Below, piece after piece: positions 50,888 to 59,050 of a stretch of 64,000 bases of DNA. The stretch lies in the NCBI RefSeq assembly GCF_036227405.1, contig NZ_CP109473.1:930001-994000 (forward strand), given 5' to 3'. The notes below the pieces were generated by a model. That model had not been told where the DNA came from and made no database searches. It saw only the letters and a program-made list of their open reading frames with translations. Position numbers and translations under genes: made by a program. Each line of letters opens with the position of its first letter. The stretch's first letter is position 1. The DNA comes from Streptomyces sp. NBC_01460 (GTDB lineage Bacteria > Actinomycetota > Actinomycetes > Streptomycetales > Streptomycetaceae).

Positions 50888-51918
50888 CCGCCGGCGCGTT
50901 GCCGCGTGTCGTCCCGGAGCCGCTCGTGGTCGACCTGGACGAGCAAGGACGGCTGAGGACACCCGAGGACGTACCCGTGCCCGTCGACCGTGTCGCCGAG
51001 CACTTGGCACGGCGGCTGCGGATCCCCGGGTGGGCGACGGACATCCATGTCTACGTGCACGGCTGGCGGACGCCTCCCGCGACCGCCGCGCGCAGCGCGA
51101 CGAAGCTCCTCTCGCAGGCCATGGACCTGTGGACGGCCCGTCCCGACCGCTATCCGGGGCTGTCGGACGGCTACCGGCCGTGGAGCGTCGTGGTGCGCTG
51201 GCCGTCCTCCAGCCGCCCCACGCTCGGCGGTTACCGCCTGATCCGCGACCGGGCGCACTCCATGAGCGCCGAGGGGCGGGGCCACGCGCCGTACGTCATC
51301 GGGCATCTGCTCGGCTACCTGGATGCCGGGCGCGTCGATCCGAGGGCCTCCGCCGTACTGGCGAACCGCAACGGCCAGTACCTCCACCTGACGGGCCACT
51401 CGTTCGGCGGCCGCTTCCTGTGCGAGGCGATGCAGCGTGCGGCAGAACGCCCGCCCGTACTCGGGTGGAGCACCCCGTACGACTCCCGCCGTCCCTTCAC
51501 CGTCGACAGTGCGCTGATCTTCCAGATGGCGGCGCCCCGCGACGCCTTCGTCCGTCACTACGCCGATCTGTTCCCCTCCGGCCGGCATCCCGGGGCGCCC
51601 CTCCGGGGACCACTCGTCCTGACCCACTCCCGCTGGGACCGGGCCACCGGTTTCTGGCATCTGCGGGCGGAGCGCCGGCCAGGGATCGGGCACTCGGGAG
51701 CGGGTCCCGCTCCGGTTCCGCAGTTCTCGACCACGCTGCTCGGAACGGACACGCCCTACCCCCAGCACGTCCTGGACCACCGGGTCGTCAACGTCAACGC
51801 CGACGGGCTCTACCGCGGCAGCCGTCTCACCCGCCTCTCCCCCGCCGGGGCACATTCCGACTTCCTGCGCCCCGAGTCGGCCCACCTCCTGCTGACCCTG
51901 GCGGAGCGCTCCCGCTGA
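50884..51918 (+). CDS. serine alpha/beta hydrolase (lipase/esterase-like), operon partner of the CHAT protease
   Basis: A 344-residue protein without signal peptide. It has the hydrolase oxyanion segment DIHVYVHGWRTPP (about 53-65), the nucleophile elbow LTGHSFGGRFLCEAM with Ser173 (GHSFGG 171-176), PLVLTHSRWDRATGF (likely acid Asp region) and a late VNADGLYRG...GAHSDFLRPE with candidate catalytic His. The HGW and GHSFGG combination resembles DUF726/lipase-like cytosolic hydrolases; a phospholipid or ester substrate is possible. Its ATG overlaps the CHAT stop (ATGA). A 30-residue N-terminal stretch ahead of the fold could be a regulatory or cleavable segment. It is the last gene of the operon; a perfect terminator follows. 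Confidence 0.75.
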   Translation: MTAGALPRVVPEPLVVDLDEQGRLRTPEDVPVPVDRVAEHLARRLRIPGWATDIHVYVHGWRTPPATAARSATKLLSQAMDLWTARPDRYPGLSDGYRPWSVVVRWPSSSRPTLGGYRLIRDRAHSMSAEGRGHAPYVIGHLLGYLDAGRVDPRASAVLANRNGQYLHLTGHSFGGRFLCEAMQRAAERPPVLGWSTPYDSRRPFTVDSALIFQMAAPRDAFVRHYADLFPSGRHPGAPLRGPLVLTHSRWDRATGFWHLRAERRPGIGHSGAGPAPVPQFSTTLLGTDTPYPQHVLDHRVVNVNADGLYRGSRLTRLSPAGAHSDFLRPESAHLLLTLAERSR

Positions 51919-51980
51919 AGCGGCAGAGGCCGGGCCCGGCGGCCGCGAGCCCCTGCCGGGCGCGCACTCACCGCGGTGCC

Positions 51981-52008
51981 GGGCCCCCGGGCACTCGCCC
52001 GGGGGCCC
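51981..52008 (+). terminator. perfect 12-bp hairpin closing the CHAT operon
   Basis: GGGCCCCCGGGC (51981-51992) pairs completely with GCCCGGGGGCCC (51997-52008) over a 4-nt loop. It separates the three-gene operon from the BTAD regulator. Confidence 0.75.
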
Positions 52009-52038
52009 TCGGGCGTCCTCGGTTACAGTGGCGCCCTG

Positions 52039-55000
52039 ATGAACGCGCAGCACGGGCCCCACCGCACCACCCCCGCCCCACCGCTGCTGCGTCTGCACCT
52101 TTTCGGCGGGTTCCGGGTCACCCGTGACGGCGGCCCCGCGCTCGCCGAACGCTGGCCGAGGCCCAGCGCACAGGCCCTCGTCAAACTGCTCGCCGTGTCG
52201 CCCGGCCACCGTCTCCACCGCGAGCAGGCCATGGACGCCTGCTGGCCCGACGCCGATCCGCAGGCGGCGCTCGGCAGCCTGCGGGTCTCGCTGCACGCCG
52301 CCCGCCGCGCCCTGGAGCCCGAACTCGCGCCCCGCGCCGCCTCGTCGTACCTGGTCTCGGACGGTTCGATGCTCCTGCTCGCCCCCGCCACCGTGTGGAT
52401 CGACGCGGACGACGCGGAGGAGGCGGGGCGGGCCGCTCTGGCCTCCGCCGGAGTTCCGGAACTGGTCCGGGCCCTCGGCCGGTTCACCGGTGAGCTGCTG
52501 CCCGAGGACCGTTACGCGCCCTGGGCGGAGGCGCGCCGGGAACGGCTCGCGGCGCTCCAGGAGAAACTCCTGCTCGGACTCGCCTCGGCGCACCTGGACG
52601 CGGGGGCGGTGCAGAAGGCCGTGGCCGTCGCCGAAGAGGTCCTCGGGGCGAGCCCCGCCGAGGAGCTGGCCCACCGCATCCTCATGGACGCGTTCCTGCG
52701 CCAGGGGCTGCGGCGGCGGGCCGTACGGCAGTACCACGCGTGCCGCCGGCTGCTCGATCGCGAGTTCGGTGTGCGGCCGGGCCCCGAGACGGAGCGTCTG
52801 CACCGGGAGGCGCTCGAACCGGGTCCCGTGCCCCTCCCGTCCACGCCCTCGCTCCCCGCGCTCCTGCGGGTTCCCGCCGCGGCCCCCCTGCACGGACGCG
52901 ACGCCGCCCTGGGCCGTCTGCTCGCGCGGGAGGGCCCGCCGGTCCGGCTCCTCACCGGTGAGGTCGGCGTGGGGAAGACCCGGCTGGCGGGCGAGGCGGC
53001 CCGGCGGGCCGCCTCCACCGGCACGGCCGTGCTGTGGGGCGCCGGACACGACGAGGAGGGGCACACGCCCTACGGGGTGTTCGCCGAGGCCCTCGACGCG
53101 TGGCTCGCCGAGCGGGACGCCGCACAGAGGGCCCGGGTGGGCGCGGAGTACCCCGAACTGGCCTCGTTCCTGCCGTCCCTGGGCCAGGTGCGGGAGGTCG
53201 GTGGACGCAGCCCGGAGGAGGAACGGGACCGGCTCTTCCGGGTGACCTCGGCCCTGCTCGCCGAACTCGCGGCCGCCCATCCCGTACTGATCGTCCTCGA
53301 CGACCTGCACGCCGCCGACACCGGCTCGTATCAGCTCCTCAGTCATCTGGCCCGGCGCGCGGCGGCCACCGGCGCACGGCTTCGGTTCCTCGTCACCTGC
53401 CGGGAGGAGGAGCTGCCCGACGGCGACGCGCGCCGCACCTGCCTCACCGCGATGCTGCGCCAAGGGCTCGCCGTGCGCGAGCGGGTGGGACCGCTCGACC
53501 GGGACGCGTGTCTGGCGCTCGTACGGGACGCGACGGGGACGGCACCCGGCCCGGACACGGCGGGGCAAGGCCCCGGGGCACCGCCCGCACCTGTTCCCGA
53601 CGGACGGATGCGCCGTGTCTGGGAACTCTCCCTCGGCAATCCCCTGTACGCCGTGGAGCTGGCCCGGGGGCTGGGTGACGGCCTGCCCGCCGCTCTGGCG
53701 TCGGACGGGGTGCGCCGACTGGTGGGTGAGAGGCTCGGCAGGCTCGACCAGGACACCCGGCGCATCGTCGAGGCGCTGTCCGTCGCGGGAGGCGAGGCCG
53801 CTCTCTCCGAGCTGCTCGACGTCGCCGCGCAGGGGCTCCACCCGGCGGTCCACGGGCCGGCCGCCGCCGACGCGCTGGAACGGGCCGTCGCCGCCTCGCT
53901 CGTCGAGGAACGTCAGGTCGTGGTCTCCGGGCGGCCCGAGGAGGGGCTGGCCTTCCGTCACCCCCTGGTCCGCCTGACGTGTTACGACAGGCTCTCCGCG
54001 ATGCGTCGCCGCGAACTGCACGGCGCCTTCGCCCGCGCGGTGCTCCGCCGCCGCCCGGACGCCGTCGACGCGCTCGCCTCCCACTTCGCCCGCGCGGACG
54101 ACTCGCGGGCCGCCGAGTACCTGCGCCGGGCGGCCGAGCGGGCGGCCTCCCTCTACGCGAACGACAGCGCCGACCGCTACTACCGCGACCTGGTGAACCG
54201 TCTGGACGTGGACGCGGCCCGGGCCCGGCTCGCCCACAGCCAGGTGCTGCGCAGGATGGGCCACTTCACGAAGGCGGCCGACTCGCTACGGCTGGCACTC
54301 GACGAGTTCGTACGGCGTGGCCACCACGACGACACCGTGCTCGCGGCCGCCCGCCTCGCCGAGACCCTGGTGAAGACCGGGGCCCGTGACGCCGGCCTCC
54401 AGGTGCTCCGCGACCATCCGGTGGCCGAGGACACCGCGCCCGAGGCCGTCGCGGACCACTTCCTCGCGCTGTCCGTGATCTGCGGGGTCCAGGGACGGTA
54501 CGCCGAGGGGTTCGAGGCCGCCCGGCAGGCTCTCGCCGCGGCAGTGCGGGTGCCCGGGGCGCCGGGGCAGGGGCTCGTGGCCCGCTCCTACGCCCAGCAG
54601 GCCAGCACCCTCGGGCTCGCGGGCCGCTTCGACGAGGCGCGCGAGGCGGGCGAGCGCGCCCTCGCACCCGCCGAGGCCTACGGCGACCCCACGCTGCACG
54701 GTCTCGTCCTGTCCACCTCACGGGAGAACGCCCGGCGCGGCGGACGTCTGCGTGCGGCCGTCACCACGGGCCGGCGGGCGCTCGAACTCGCCGAGCAGTC
54801 GGGCGATCCGACGGCCGCCGCGTTCGAACGGGCCAACCTGGCCGAGCTGCGGTTGCTGCTGGAGGAGATCGACGAGGCACGGGCGCTCGCGGAGGCCGCC
54901 GTCGCGGGCGCCGAGCAGGAGGAGGCCTGGTGCCTGCCGTACACCCTGGCGACGCTGGCACGCGTGCGACTGCGCACCGGCGCCGACGCGGAGGCCGCGG

Positions 55001-55419
55001 TCCTGCTGGACCGGGCCGGGGCGTCCGCCGCCGGGCTCGGCGACCGGCAGGCCACGTACGAGGTGCGGACCGCACGCGCGGAACTGGCCCTGGCGGCGAA
55101 CCACCCGCAGGCTGCGCTACGGGCCCTGGACGGTTCGGTGGCGGAGGCACCGGTGCTGGCGGCGTGGGCCGAGCTCCTCGCGGGGCGGGCGGAACCTGCC
55201 CGGCTGCTCGCCCTCGCGGAGGCCGCCCGGGCGGAACGGACCGGTGAGCGCCTCGCCGAGGTGGAGGCACGGGTGGCCCTCGCCGTCTCCCTCTCCCGGC
55301 TGTCCCTCGCCGACGAGGCGGTGGACGCCCTCCGGCAGGCGGAGGCCCTCGCCGGCGCGCTCCCCTACCCGGCGGGGCTGCGTCGCGTGCGTACGGCGCG
55401 CGGGCTCATGGACGCCTGA
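52039..55419 (+). CDS. BTAD-AAA-TPR transcriptional regulator (SARP-related)
   Basis: A 1,126-residue cytosolic regulator. The N terminus is an OmpR-like winged helix plus bacterial transcriptional activator domain: LHLFGGFRVTRDGGPALAER, LHREQAMDACWPDADPQAAL, RVSLHAARRALEPEL, then the BTAD helices to LDREFGVRPGPETERLHREA (about 10-255). An AAA/AfsR-type ATPase follows, with intact Walker A GEVGVGKTRLAGEA and Walker B PVLIVLDDLHAAD, then winged-helix and TPR-like helices to the end. There is no C-terminal LuxR HTH. TACAGT at 52024-52029 is 9 nt before the ATG, so the message has almost no leader. Targets are unknown; it could act on the flanking operon or elsewhere. Confidence 0.85.
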   Translation: MNAQHGPHRTTPAPPLLRLHLFGGFRVTRDGGPALAERWPRPSAQALVKLLAVSPGHRLHREQAMDACWPDADPQAALGSLRVSLHAARRALEPELAPRAASSYLVSDGSMLLLAPATVWIDADDAEEAGRAALASAGVPELVRALGRFTGELLPEDRYAPWAEARRERLAALQEKLLLGLASAHLDAGAVQKAVAVAEEVLGASPAEELAHRILMDAFLRQGLRRRAVRQYHACRRLLDREFGVRPGPETERLHREALEPGPVPLPSTPSLPALLRVPAAAPLHGRDAALGRLLAREGPPVRLLTGEVGVGKTRLAGEAARRAASTGTAVLWGAGHDEEGHTPYGVFAEALDAWLAERDAAQRARVGAEYPELASFLPSLGQVREVGGRSPEEERDRLFRVTSALLAELAAAHPVLIVLDDLHAADTGSYQLLSHLARRAAATGARLRFLVTCREEELPDGDARRTCLTAMLRQGLAVRERVGPLDRDACLALVRDATGTAPGPDTAGQGPGAPPAPVPDGRMRRVWELSLGNPLYAVELARGLGDGLPAALASDGVRRLVGERLGRLDQDTRRIVEALSVAGGEAALSELLDVAAQGLHPAVHGPAAADALERAVAASLVEERQVVVSGRPEEGLAFRHPLVRLTCYDRLSAMRRRELHGAFARAVLRRRPDAVDALASHFARADDSRAAEYLRRAAERAASLYANDSADRYYRDLVNRLDVDAARARLAHSQVLRRMGHFTKAADSLRLALDEFVRRGHHDDTVLAAARLAETLVKTGARDAGLQVLRDHPVAEDTAPEAVADHFLALSVICGVQGRYAEGFEAARQALAAAVRVPGAPGQGLVARSYAQQASTLGLAGRFDEAREAGERALAPAEAYGDPTLHGLVLSTSRENARRGGRLRAAVTTGRRALELAEQSGDPTAAAFERANLAELRLLLEEIDEARALAEAAVAGAEQEEAWCLPYTLATLARVRLRTGADAEAAVLLDRAGASAAGLGDRQATYEVRTARAELALAANHPQAALRALDGSVAEAPVLAAWAELLAGRAEPARLLALAEAARAERTGERLAEVEARVALAVSLSRLSLADEAVDALRQAEALAGALPYPAGLRRVRTARGLMDA

Positions 55420-55440
55420 GGCGGGCCCGGAGCGGAGACG

Positions 55441-56664
55441 TCACCATGCCTCGGCTTCGGAGCCGGCGTCCGAGGCGGTGGCCGTCCGGCCCTGCCCGCC
55501 GGCCTTCGACCGCAGTCGCGTGGCGAGCAACGGCAGCACCAGGACGGACAGCATCGCGGCGCCGACCAGCGAAGCGGCCTCGTTCGAACCGAGGAGGTCC
55601 TGGTCCACCCCGATGGTGGTGATCGCGACGACCAGCGGAAGGCAGGTCGAGGCGAAGAGGGCCAGTCCGGCCCGGTCGGCGGAGCCGAGGTCCTTCGGGG
55701 CGAACACGTACACCGGTCCGCCCCGCACCAGCAGGAACAACAGGAGGAAGAGCGGCACCACCAGCAGGGCGGCCAGGTCGTGCACCAGCGCGTCCAGGTC
55801 GAATTCGATGCCGGTGACGACGTAGAACAGCGGTACGAGGAAGCCGAAGCCCATCGCCTCCACCTTGCCCAGGACCTCGTCACTGCTCTCGGGCGCGGCC
55901 CGGTGCAGGACGAGACGGGTGAGGATCCCCGCCGCGAACGCGCCGAGCAGCACGTCCAGGCCGAACACCTCGGCGAGCCCCAGCATGCAGGCCAGCAGCA
56001 GCATCACGAAGCGGACGGCGAACTGGCCGCTGCTGTGCAGGGTCCGCTCCGTCAGCCGTGTGAACCAGGGCTTCCGCGGGCGCAGGGCCCAGAAGACGGC
56101 TGCGGCCGCGATCACCCCGAACGCGGCGAGGAGAGCGGCGGACTCGGCCGGGCGGCGGCCGCTGAGCAGCAGCGCGACGGCGACGACGGGACCGAACTCG
56201 CCGACCGCGCCGAACGCCGTCATGACCGTCCCGAAGCGGCCCTTCAGCTCCCCGCCGTCGCGCAGCATCGGCAACACGGTGCCGAGGGCCGTGCTGGTCA
56301 GCGCCGTACCGATGACGAATGCCTTGAACACCTCTCCGCCGCTGATGAGGAGGGCCAGCCCGATCGCGGCGACGAGGGAGACGAGCCAGGCCCACAGGGA
56401 GCGGCGCAGCGTGTCCCCGCGGATGGCCGCGAACTCGATCTCGTAGCCGGCGAGGAAGATGAGCATGGAGAGCCCGAGGTCGGAGAGCGTGTCGATGACC
56501 TCGTCCGTGTGGGCCCAGCCGAGCACGTCGGGGCCGATCAGGATCCCGAGCGCGATCTCGAAGATGACCAGCGGAACGCGGAACCGGCGCCGCGTCGCGT
56601 ACACGAGCAGCGGTGCCAGAACGGCTGCCGCCATGATGAGGACGAGGGTGCCCGGGTGGGTCAT
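55441..56664 (-). CDS. CPA2-type cation/proton antiporter
   Basis: A 407-residue membrane protein with about 12-13 hydrophobic helices of the Na+/H+ exchanger (KefB/NapA-like) fold. Characteristic stretches are VPLVIFEIALGILIGPDVLG, MLIFLAGYEIEFAAIRGD, ALTSTALGTVLPMLRD (crossed-helix region) and FGLDVLLGAFAAGILTR. The ion-binding Asp-Asp pair of CPA2 is not obvious; a single acidic residue region is seen in GLDVLLGAF. No C-terminal RCK/TrkA-N domain is present. It probably exchanges Na+ or K+ for H+ across the plasma membrane. It converges with the BTAD gene, 21 bp apart. Two 15-bp repeats lie just upstream of its ATG. Confidence 0.85.
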   Translation of the reverse strand: MTHPGTLVLIMAAAVLAPLLVYATRRRFRVPLVIFEIALGILIGPDVLGWAHTDEVIDTLSDLGLSMLIFLAGYEIEFAAIRGDTLRRSLWAWLVSLVAAIGLALLISGGEVFKAFVIGTALTSTALGTVLPMLRDGGELKGRFGTVMTAFGAVGEFGPVVAVALLLSGRRPAESAALLAAFGVIAAAAVFWALRPRKPWFTRLTERTLHSSGQFAVRFVMLLLACMLGLAEVFGLDVLLGAFAAGILTRLVLHRAAPESSDEVLGKVEAMGFGFLVPLFYVVTGIEFDLDALVHDLAALLVVPLFLLLFLLVRGGPVYVFAPKDLGSADRAGLALFASTCLPLVVAITTIGVDQDLLGSNEAASLVGAAMLSVLVLPLLATRLRSKAGGQGRTATASDAGSEAEAW

Positions 56665-56677
56665 ACGACGCCGCCGC

Positions 56678-56707
56678 GGTGGCGGGTCACGGGGTGGCGG
56701 GTCACGG
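56678..56707. repeat. two perfect tandem copies of a 15-bp repeat
   Basis: GGTGGCGGGTCACGG occurs at 56678-56692 and 56693-56707, 14-43 bp upstream of the antiporter ATG (minus strand). Position in the leader or core promoter could affect expression; slippage is the likely origin. Confidence 0.75.
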
Positions 56708-57102
56708 GGTCGCGATGGGGCCGTCGGGGTACGGAACGCCCCGTTCCGGGGGGCTGTCCGCCTCGCTGGGGAGGCGCTGTCCGCGCGCCCGAGTCGTATC
56801 CGCCGGCTCCGTGTGCCGGCCTTCCGTGGTCCGGGACATCGGGATCTCCCTCGCAGACGGCATGGGGTGGCCGAGGACGCGACGACGCGCGGTCCCTGTC
56901 ACTCTCGCCGCTGCTCCGAGGTCGTACTACCGGGTGTACGCCGTCGGGGTGAGCCCCTGTCCGCAGCGCCCGGGTCGGGATCCGTTCGCCGGCCCCACGG
57001 GCGTCCGGAACCACGTGTCACCGGATGGCGGGCCGTCGCGGAGGGCCGGGAGCGCGTGATCACGGGCCCCTGCTCGATCCCCGCCGGGAGTCGTGCCTCT
57101 GT
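56708..57102. other. non-coding region between antiporter and RsbW-like gene
   Basis: About 395 bp of moderately GC-rich sequence with no credible gene in either strand. It contains the upstream region of the antiporter gene; no clear promoter consensus was recognised. Confidence 0.4.
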
Positions 57103-57576
57103 TCAGGGCTGCCGGCCGAGGACGTCGTCACCGGGATCGTCGGCGAGGACGACGGCCGCGGTGATCCGCTTGCCGACGGGTTCCCGGTGCACGGCGAAGC
57201 TGCGCGACACGGCCATCACGATCTCCAGGCCGTGCTGCCCGATCCGCGTCGGGTCGGGTGCCAGGAGGGAGGGCAGTGTCGTGCCGCTGTCCCACACACT
57301 CACCTGGACGGTGCCGCTCTCGATCGTGAGCACCAGCAGGCAGGGCCCCGGCGCGTACTTCTGCGCGTTGGTCACCAGCTCACTCACGACGAGCTGCACC
57401 GTCCCCAGCACCCTGCTGGAGACCGGCAGCCCGTGAACGGCCTGCACGTCGCCGAGAAAGGACCGGGCGAGCCCGCGGGCCTCCGCGATGCCCTCGCCCC
57501 GCTCGAAGACCGCGGAGACCTCGATGGTTCCGCCGGCCGAAGACTGCTGCACACGGTCCTGTGCCACCTGGTCCAT
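57103..57576 (-). CDS. RsbW-like anti-sigma regulatory ATP-binding protein
   Basis: A 157-residue GHKL-fold ATPase of the HATPase_c_2 group. The helix with the N box is VLGTVQLVVSELVTNAQKYA (Glu-Leu-x-x-N-A), followed by LLVLTIESGTVQVSVWDSGT (G1 'D.G') and the G2 region RIGQHGLEIVMAVSRSFAVH. These are stand-alone kinase-like regulators, very numerous in Streptomyces, that act on anti-anti-sigma factors or other partners. ATG 57576 was chosen with AGGCGGG about 5 nt upstream; an in-frame ATG at 57606 has worse spacing. No sigma factor or STAS partner is adjacent. Confidence 0.85.
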   Translation of the reverse strand: MDQVAQDRVQQSSAGGTIEVSAVFERGEGIAEARGLARSFLGDVQAVHGLPVSSRVLGTVQLVVSELVTNAQKYAPGPCLLVLTIESGTVQVSVWDSGTTLPSLLAPDPTRIGQHGLEIVMAVSRSFAVHREPVGKRITAAVVLADDPGDDVLGRQP

Positions 57577-57697
57577 GGAACCCGCCTGATCTGAAGTGAT
57601 CCTCATCCTGCTCAGCGTCCTCTACCCCGAAAATCCGGGGTCAGACCAAGAGAAAAATCCGCTCGGCGACGTGGGCCGTGTGAGGCACAGTGACCCC

Positions 57698-58504
57698 ATG
57701 GACGAGCGAGGGCTGGACCACGACGGAACCATCGCACGCGAGGGCGCCCTGGACCGGATCACGGCACCCTTCGTTCCCGTGGTCGACGCCGCCCGCACCC
57801 ACATCGCCGAGACGTTCGGCAGGGGGCGACTGCACAGCGCCTACCTCTACGGGAGCATCCCACGCGGGACCGCCACACCCGGAGTCTCCGACCTCGACCT
57901 CCAGCTCGTCCTGCACGACGAACCCACCCGGGCCGACCGTGCCGACGCGGACAGGACCGAGGCCGCGATCGACCAGGCGTTCCGGCAGATCGACGGCGTC
58001 GGAATCCTGCTGTCCAGCAGGCGCGTCCTGCTCAGCGACCTCGAACGCCACGACGGCGGGTTCTTCGTCGCCTGCCTCTGCACCCCGCTGCTCGGACCCG
58101 ACCTGGCGGAACGTCTCCCCCGTTACCGCCCCACCTCCCTCCTCGCCCGCGAGACCAACGGCGATCTGGGGCGCGTTCTTCCGCGCTGGCGCGCCAGGGC
58201 CGCCGCAGCCGTGACGGACACCGACCGACGCACGCTCAGCCGTCTCGTCGGCCGCCGCACCGTCCGCACGGGGTTCACGCTGGTCATGCCGCAGTGGGGC
58301 GGCTGGACCAGCGATCTGAACAGGTCCGCCGAACTCTTCGGCCGTCATCACCCGGAGCGCGCCGAGCAGATGCGCGTCGCGGCGTCGGCCGGCCGCACCC
58401 CCTCGCCCGATCCGGCGGTACTCGGCATGCTCATCGATGACCTGGGGCCTTGGCTCGCCGCCGCGTACACGGCGGTGCACGGCGAGAAGGCGCCTCGGCC
58501 CTGA
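57698..58504 (+). CDS. nucleotidyltransferase-fold protein
   Basis: A 268-residue protein with a Pol-beta-type nucleotidyltransferase core: LHSAYLYGSIPRGTATPGVS then DLDLQLVL gives the GS...(D/E)xD metal-binding pattern. The C-terminal half is helical (DLGRVLPRWRARAAAAVTDT, RTLSRLVGRRTVRTGFTLVM) and resembles the extension of aminoglycoside adenylyltransferase-like or HEPN-adjacent proteins. The first 30 residues contain an extra helix. Substrate is unknown; antibiotic modification or tRNA/protein AMPylation are possibilities. No Shine-Dalgarno is seen before ATG 57698, which suggests leaderless translation. Divergent from the RsbW-like gene. Confidence 0.7.
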   Translation: MDERGLDHDGTIAREGALDRITAPFVPVVDAARTHIAETFGRGRLHSAYLYGSIPRGTATPGVSDLDLQLVLHDEPTRADRADADRTEAAIDQAFRQIDGVGILLSSRRVLLSDLERHDGGFFVACLCTPLLGPDLAERLPRYRPTSLLARETNGDLGRVLPRWRARAAAAVTDTDRRTLSRLVGRRTVRTGFTLVMPQWGGWTSDLNRSAELFGRHHPERAEQMRVAASAGRTPSPDPAVLGMLIDDLGPWLAAAYTAVHGEKAPRP

Positions 58505-58650
58505 CGGCCCGGCCGCGGTCCCGCCGGGGCATGGGCCCTCACCACAGACCTCTCCCAAGTAGCGGTGTCAGAGGGGGACTTGAGGGTACCCGTGGAGTTG
58601 GCCGGTCGATATCGGGATCAGGCCTCTTGACGATCACGAAGGAGTGGCAG

Positions 58651-58923
58651 ATGACTGCGCAGTACGACAATCAGCAGACCGGGCAGCACCCTCATGGCGC
58701 ACCGCAGCGCACGGCGAGCGGCAACGTGCTGAGCATCATCGCGATGGTGCTGGGCGTGATTTCGCTCATCTTCCTGCCCATCGTCTTCGGTGTGGTCGGC
58801 CTGGTGCTGGCCATCGTCGCCAAGACCGTCAGACACGAACGGCTCGCTGTGCCCGCCATCGTGGTGAGCGCCGTGGGCCTGGTCGGCGGCATGCTCCTCG
58901 GCATCCTGCTGGCCGGCTCCTGA
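58651..58923 (+). CDS. DUF4190-like small membrane protein
   Basis: A 90-residue protein. A polar Gln/His-rich N terminus (MTAQYDNQQTGQHPHGAPQR) is followed by two hydrophobic helices (NVLSIIAMVLGVISLIFLPI to LAIVAKT, and VPAIVVSAVGLVGGMLLGIL). Pattern and length fit DUF4190-type membrane proteins common in actinomycetes, role unknown. AAGGAG lies 7 nt before ATG 58651. A 26-bp perfect hairpin follows the stop by 18 bp. Confidence 0.75.
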   Translation: MTAQYDNQQTGQHPHGAPQRTASGNVLSIIAMVLGVISLIFLPIVFGVVGLVLAIVAKTVRHERLAVPAIVVSAVGLVGGMLLGILLAGS

Positions 58924-58941
58924 CCTGAGCCGACGACCGCG

Positions 58942-59003
58942 CCACCTCGGCCGGTTGCTGCGCCCCGGCCTCGACGGCGGGGCGCAGCAACCGGCCGAGG
59001 TGG
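58942..59003. terminator. perfect 26-bp stem hairpin, bidirectional terminator
   Basis: 58942-58967 pairs without mismatch with 58978-59003 over a 10-nt loop, between the converging small membrane protein and acyl-CoA oxidase genes. Stem length is exceptional for a bacterial terminator. Confidence 0.8.
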
Positions 59004-59050
59004 TTCATGCGGGTGAGCGCACGACGCACACCCCGGCCGGCGGCGCCGGG

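Noticed and set aside
50839..54264. Long minus-strand open frame of over 1,100 codons opposite the hydrolase and BTAD genes
   Set aside because: It is antisense to two genes with clear protein families; its composition (Gly, Arg, Val, His-rich) is what GC-rich third positions produce in a shadow frame.
52039..55419. BTAD regulator as a fourth gene of the CHAT operon
   Set aside because: A perfect 12-bp hairpin and a separate -10-like box (TACAGT) lie between them, so it is probably an independent unit.
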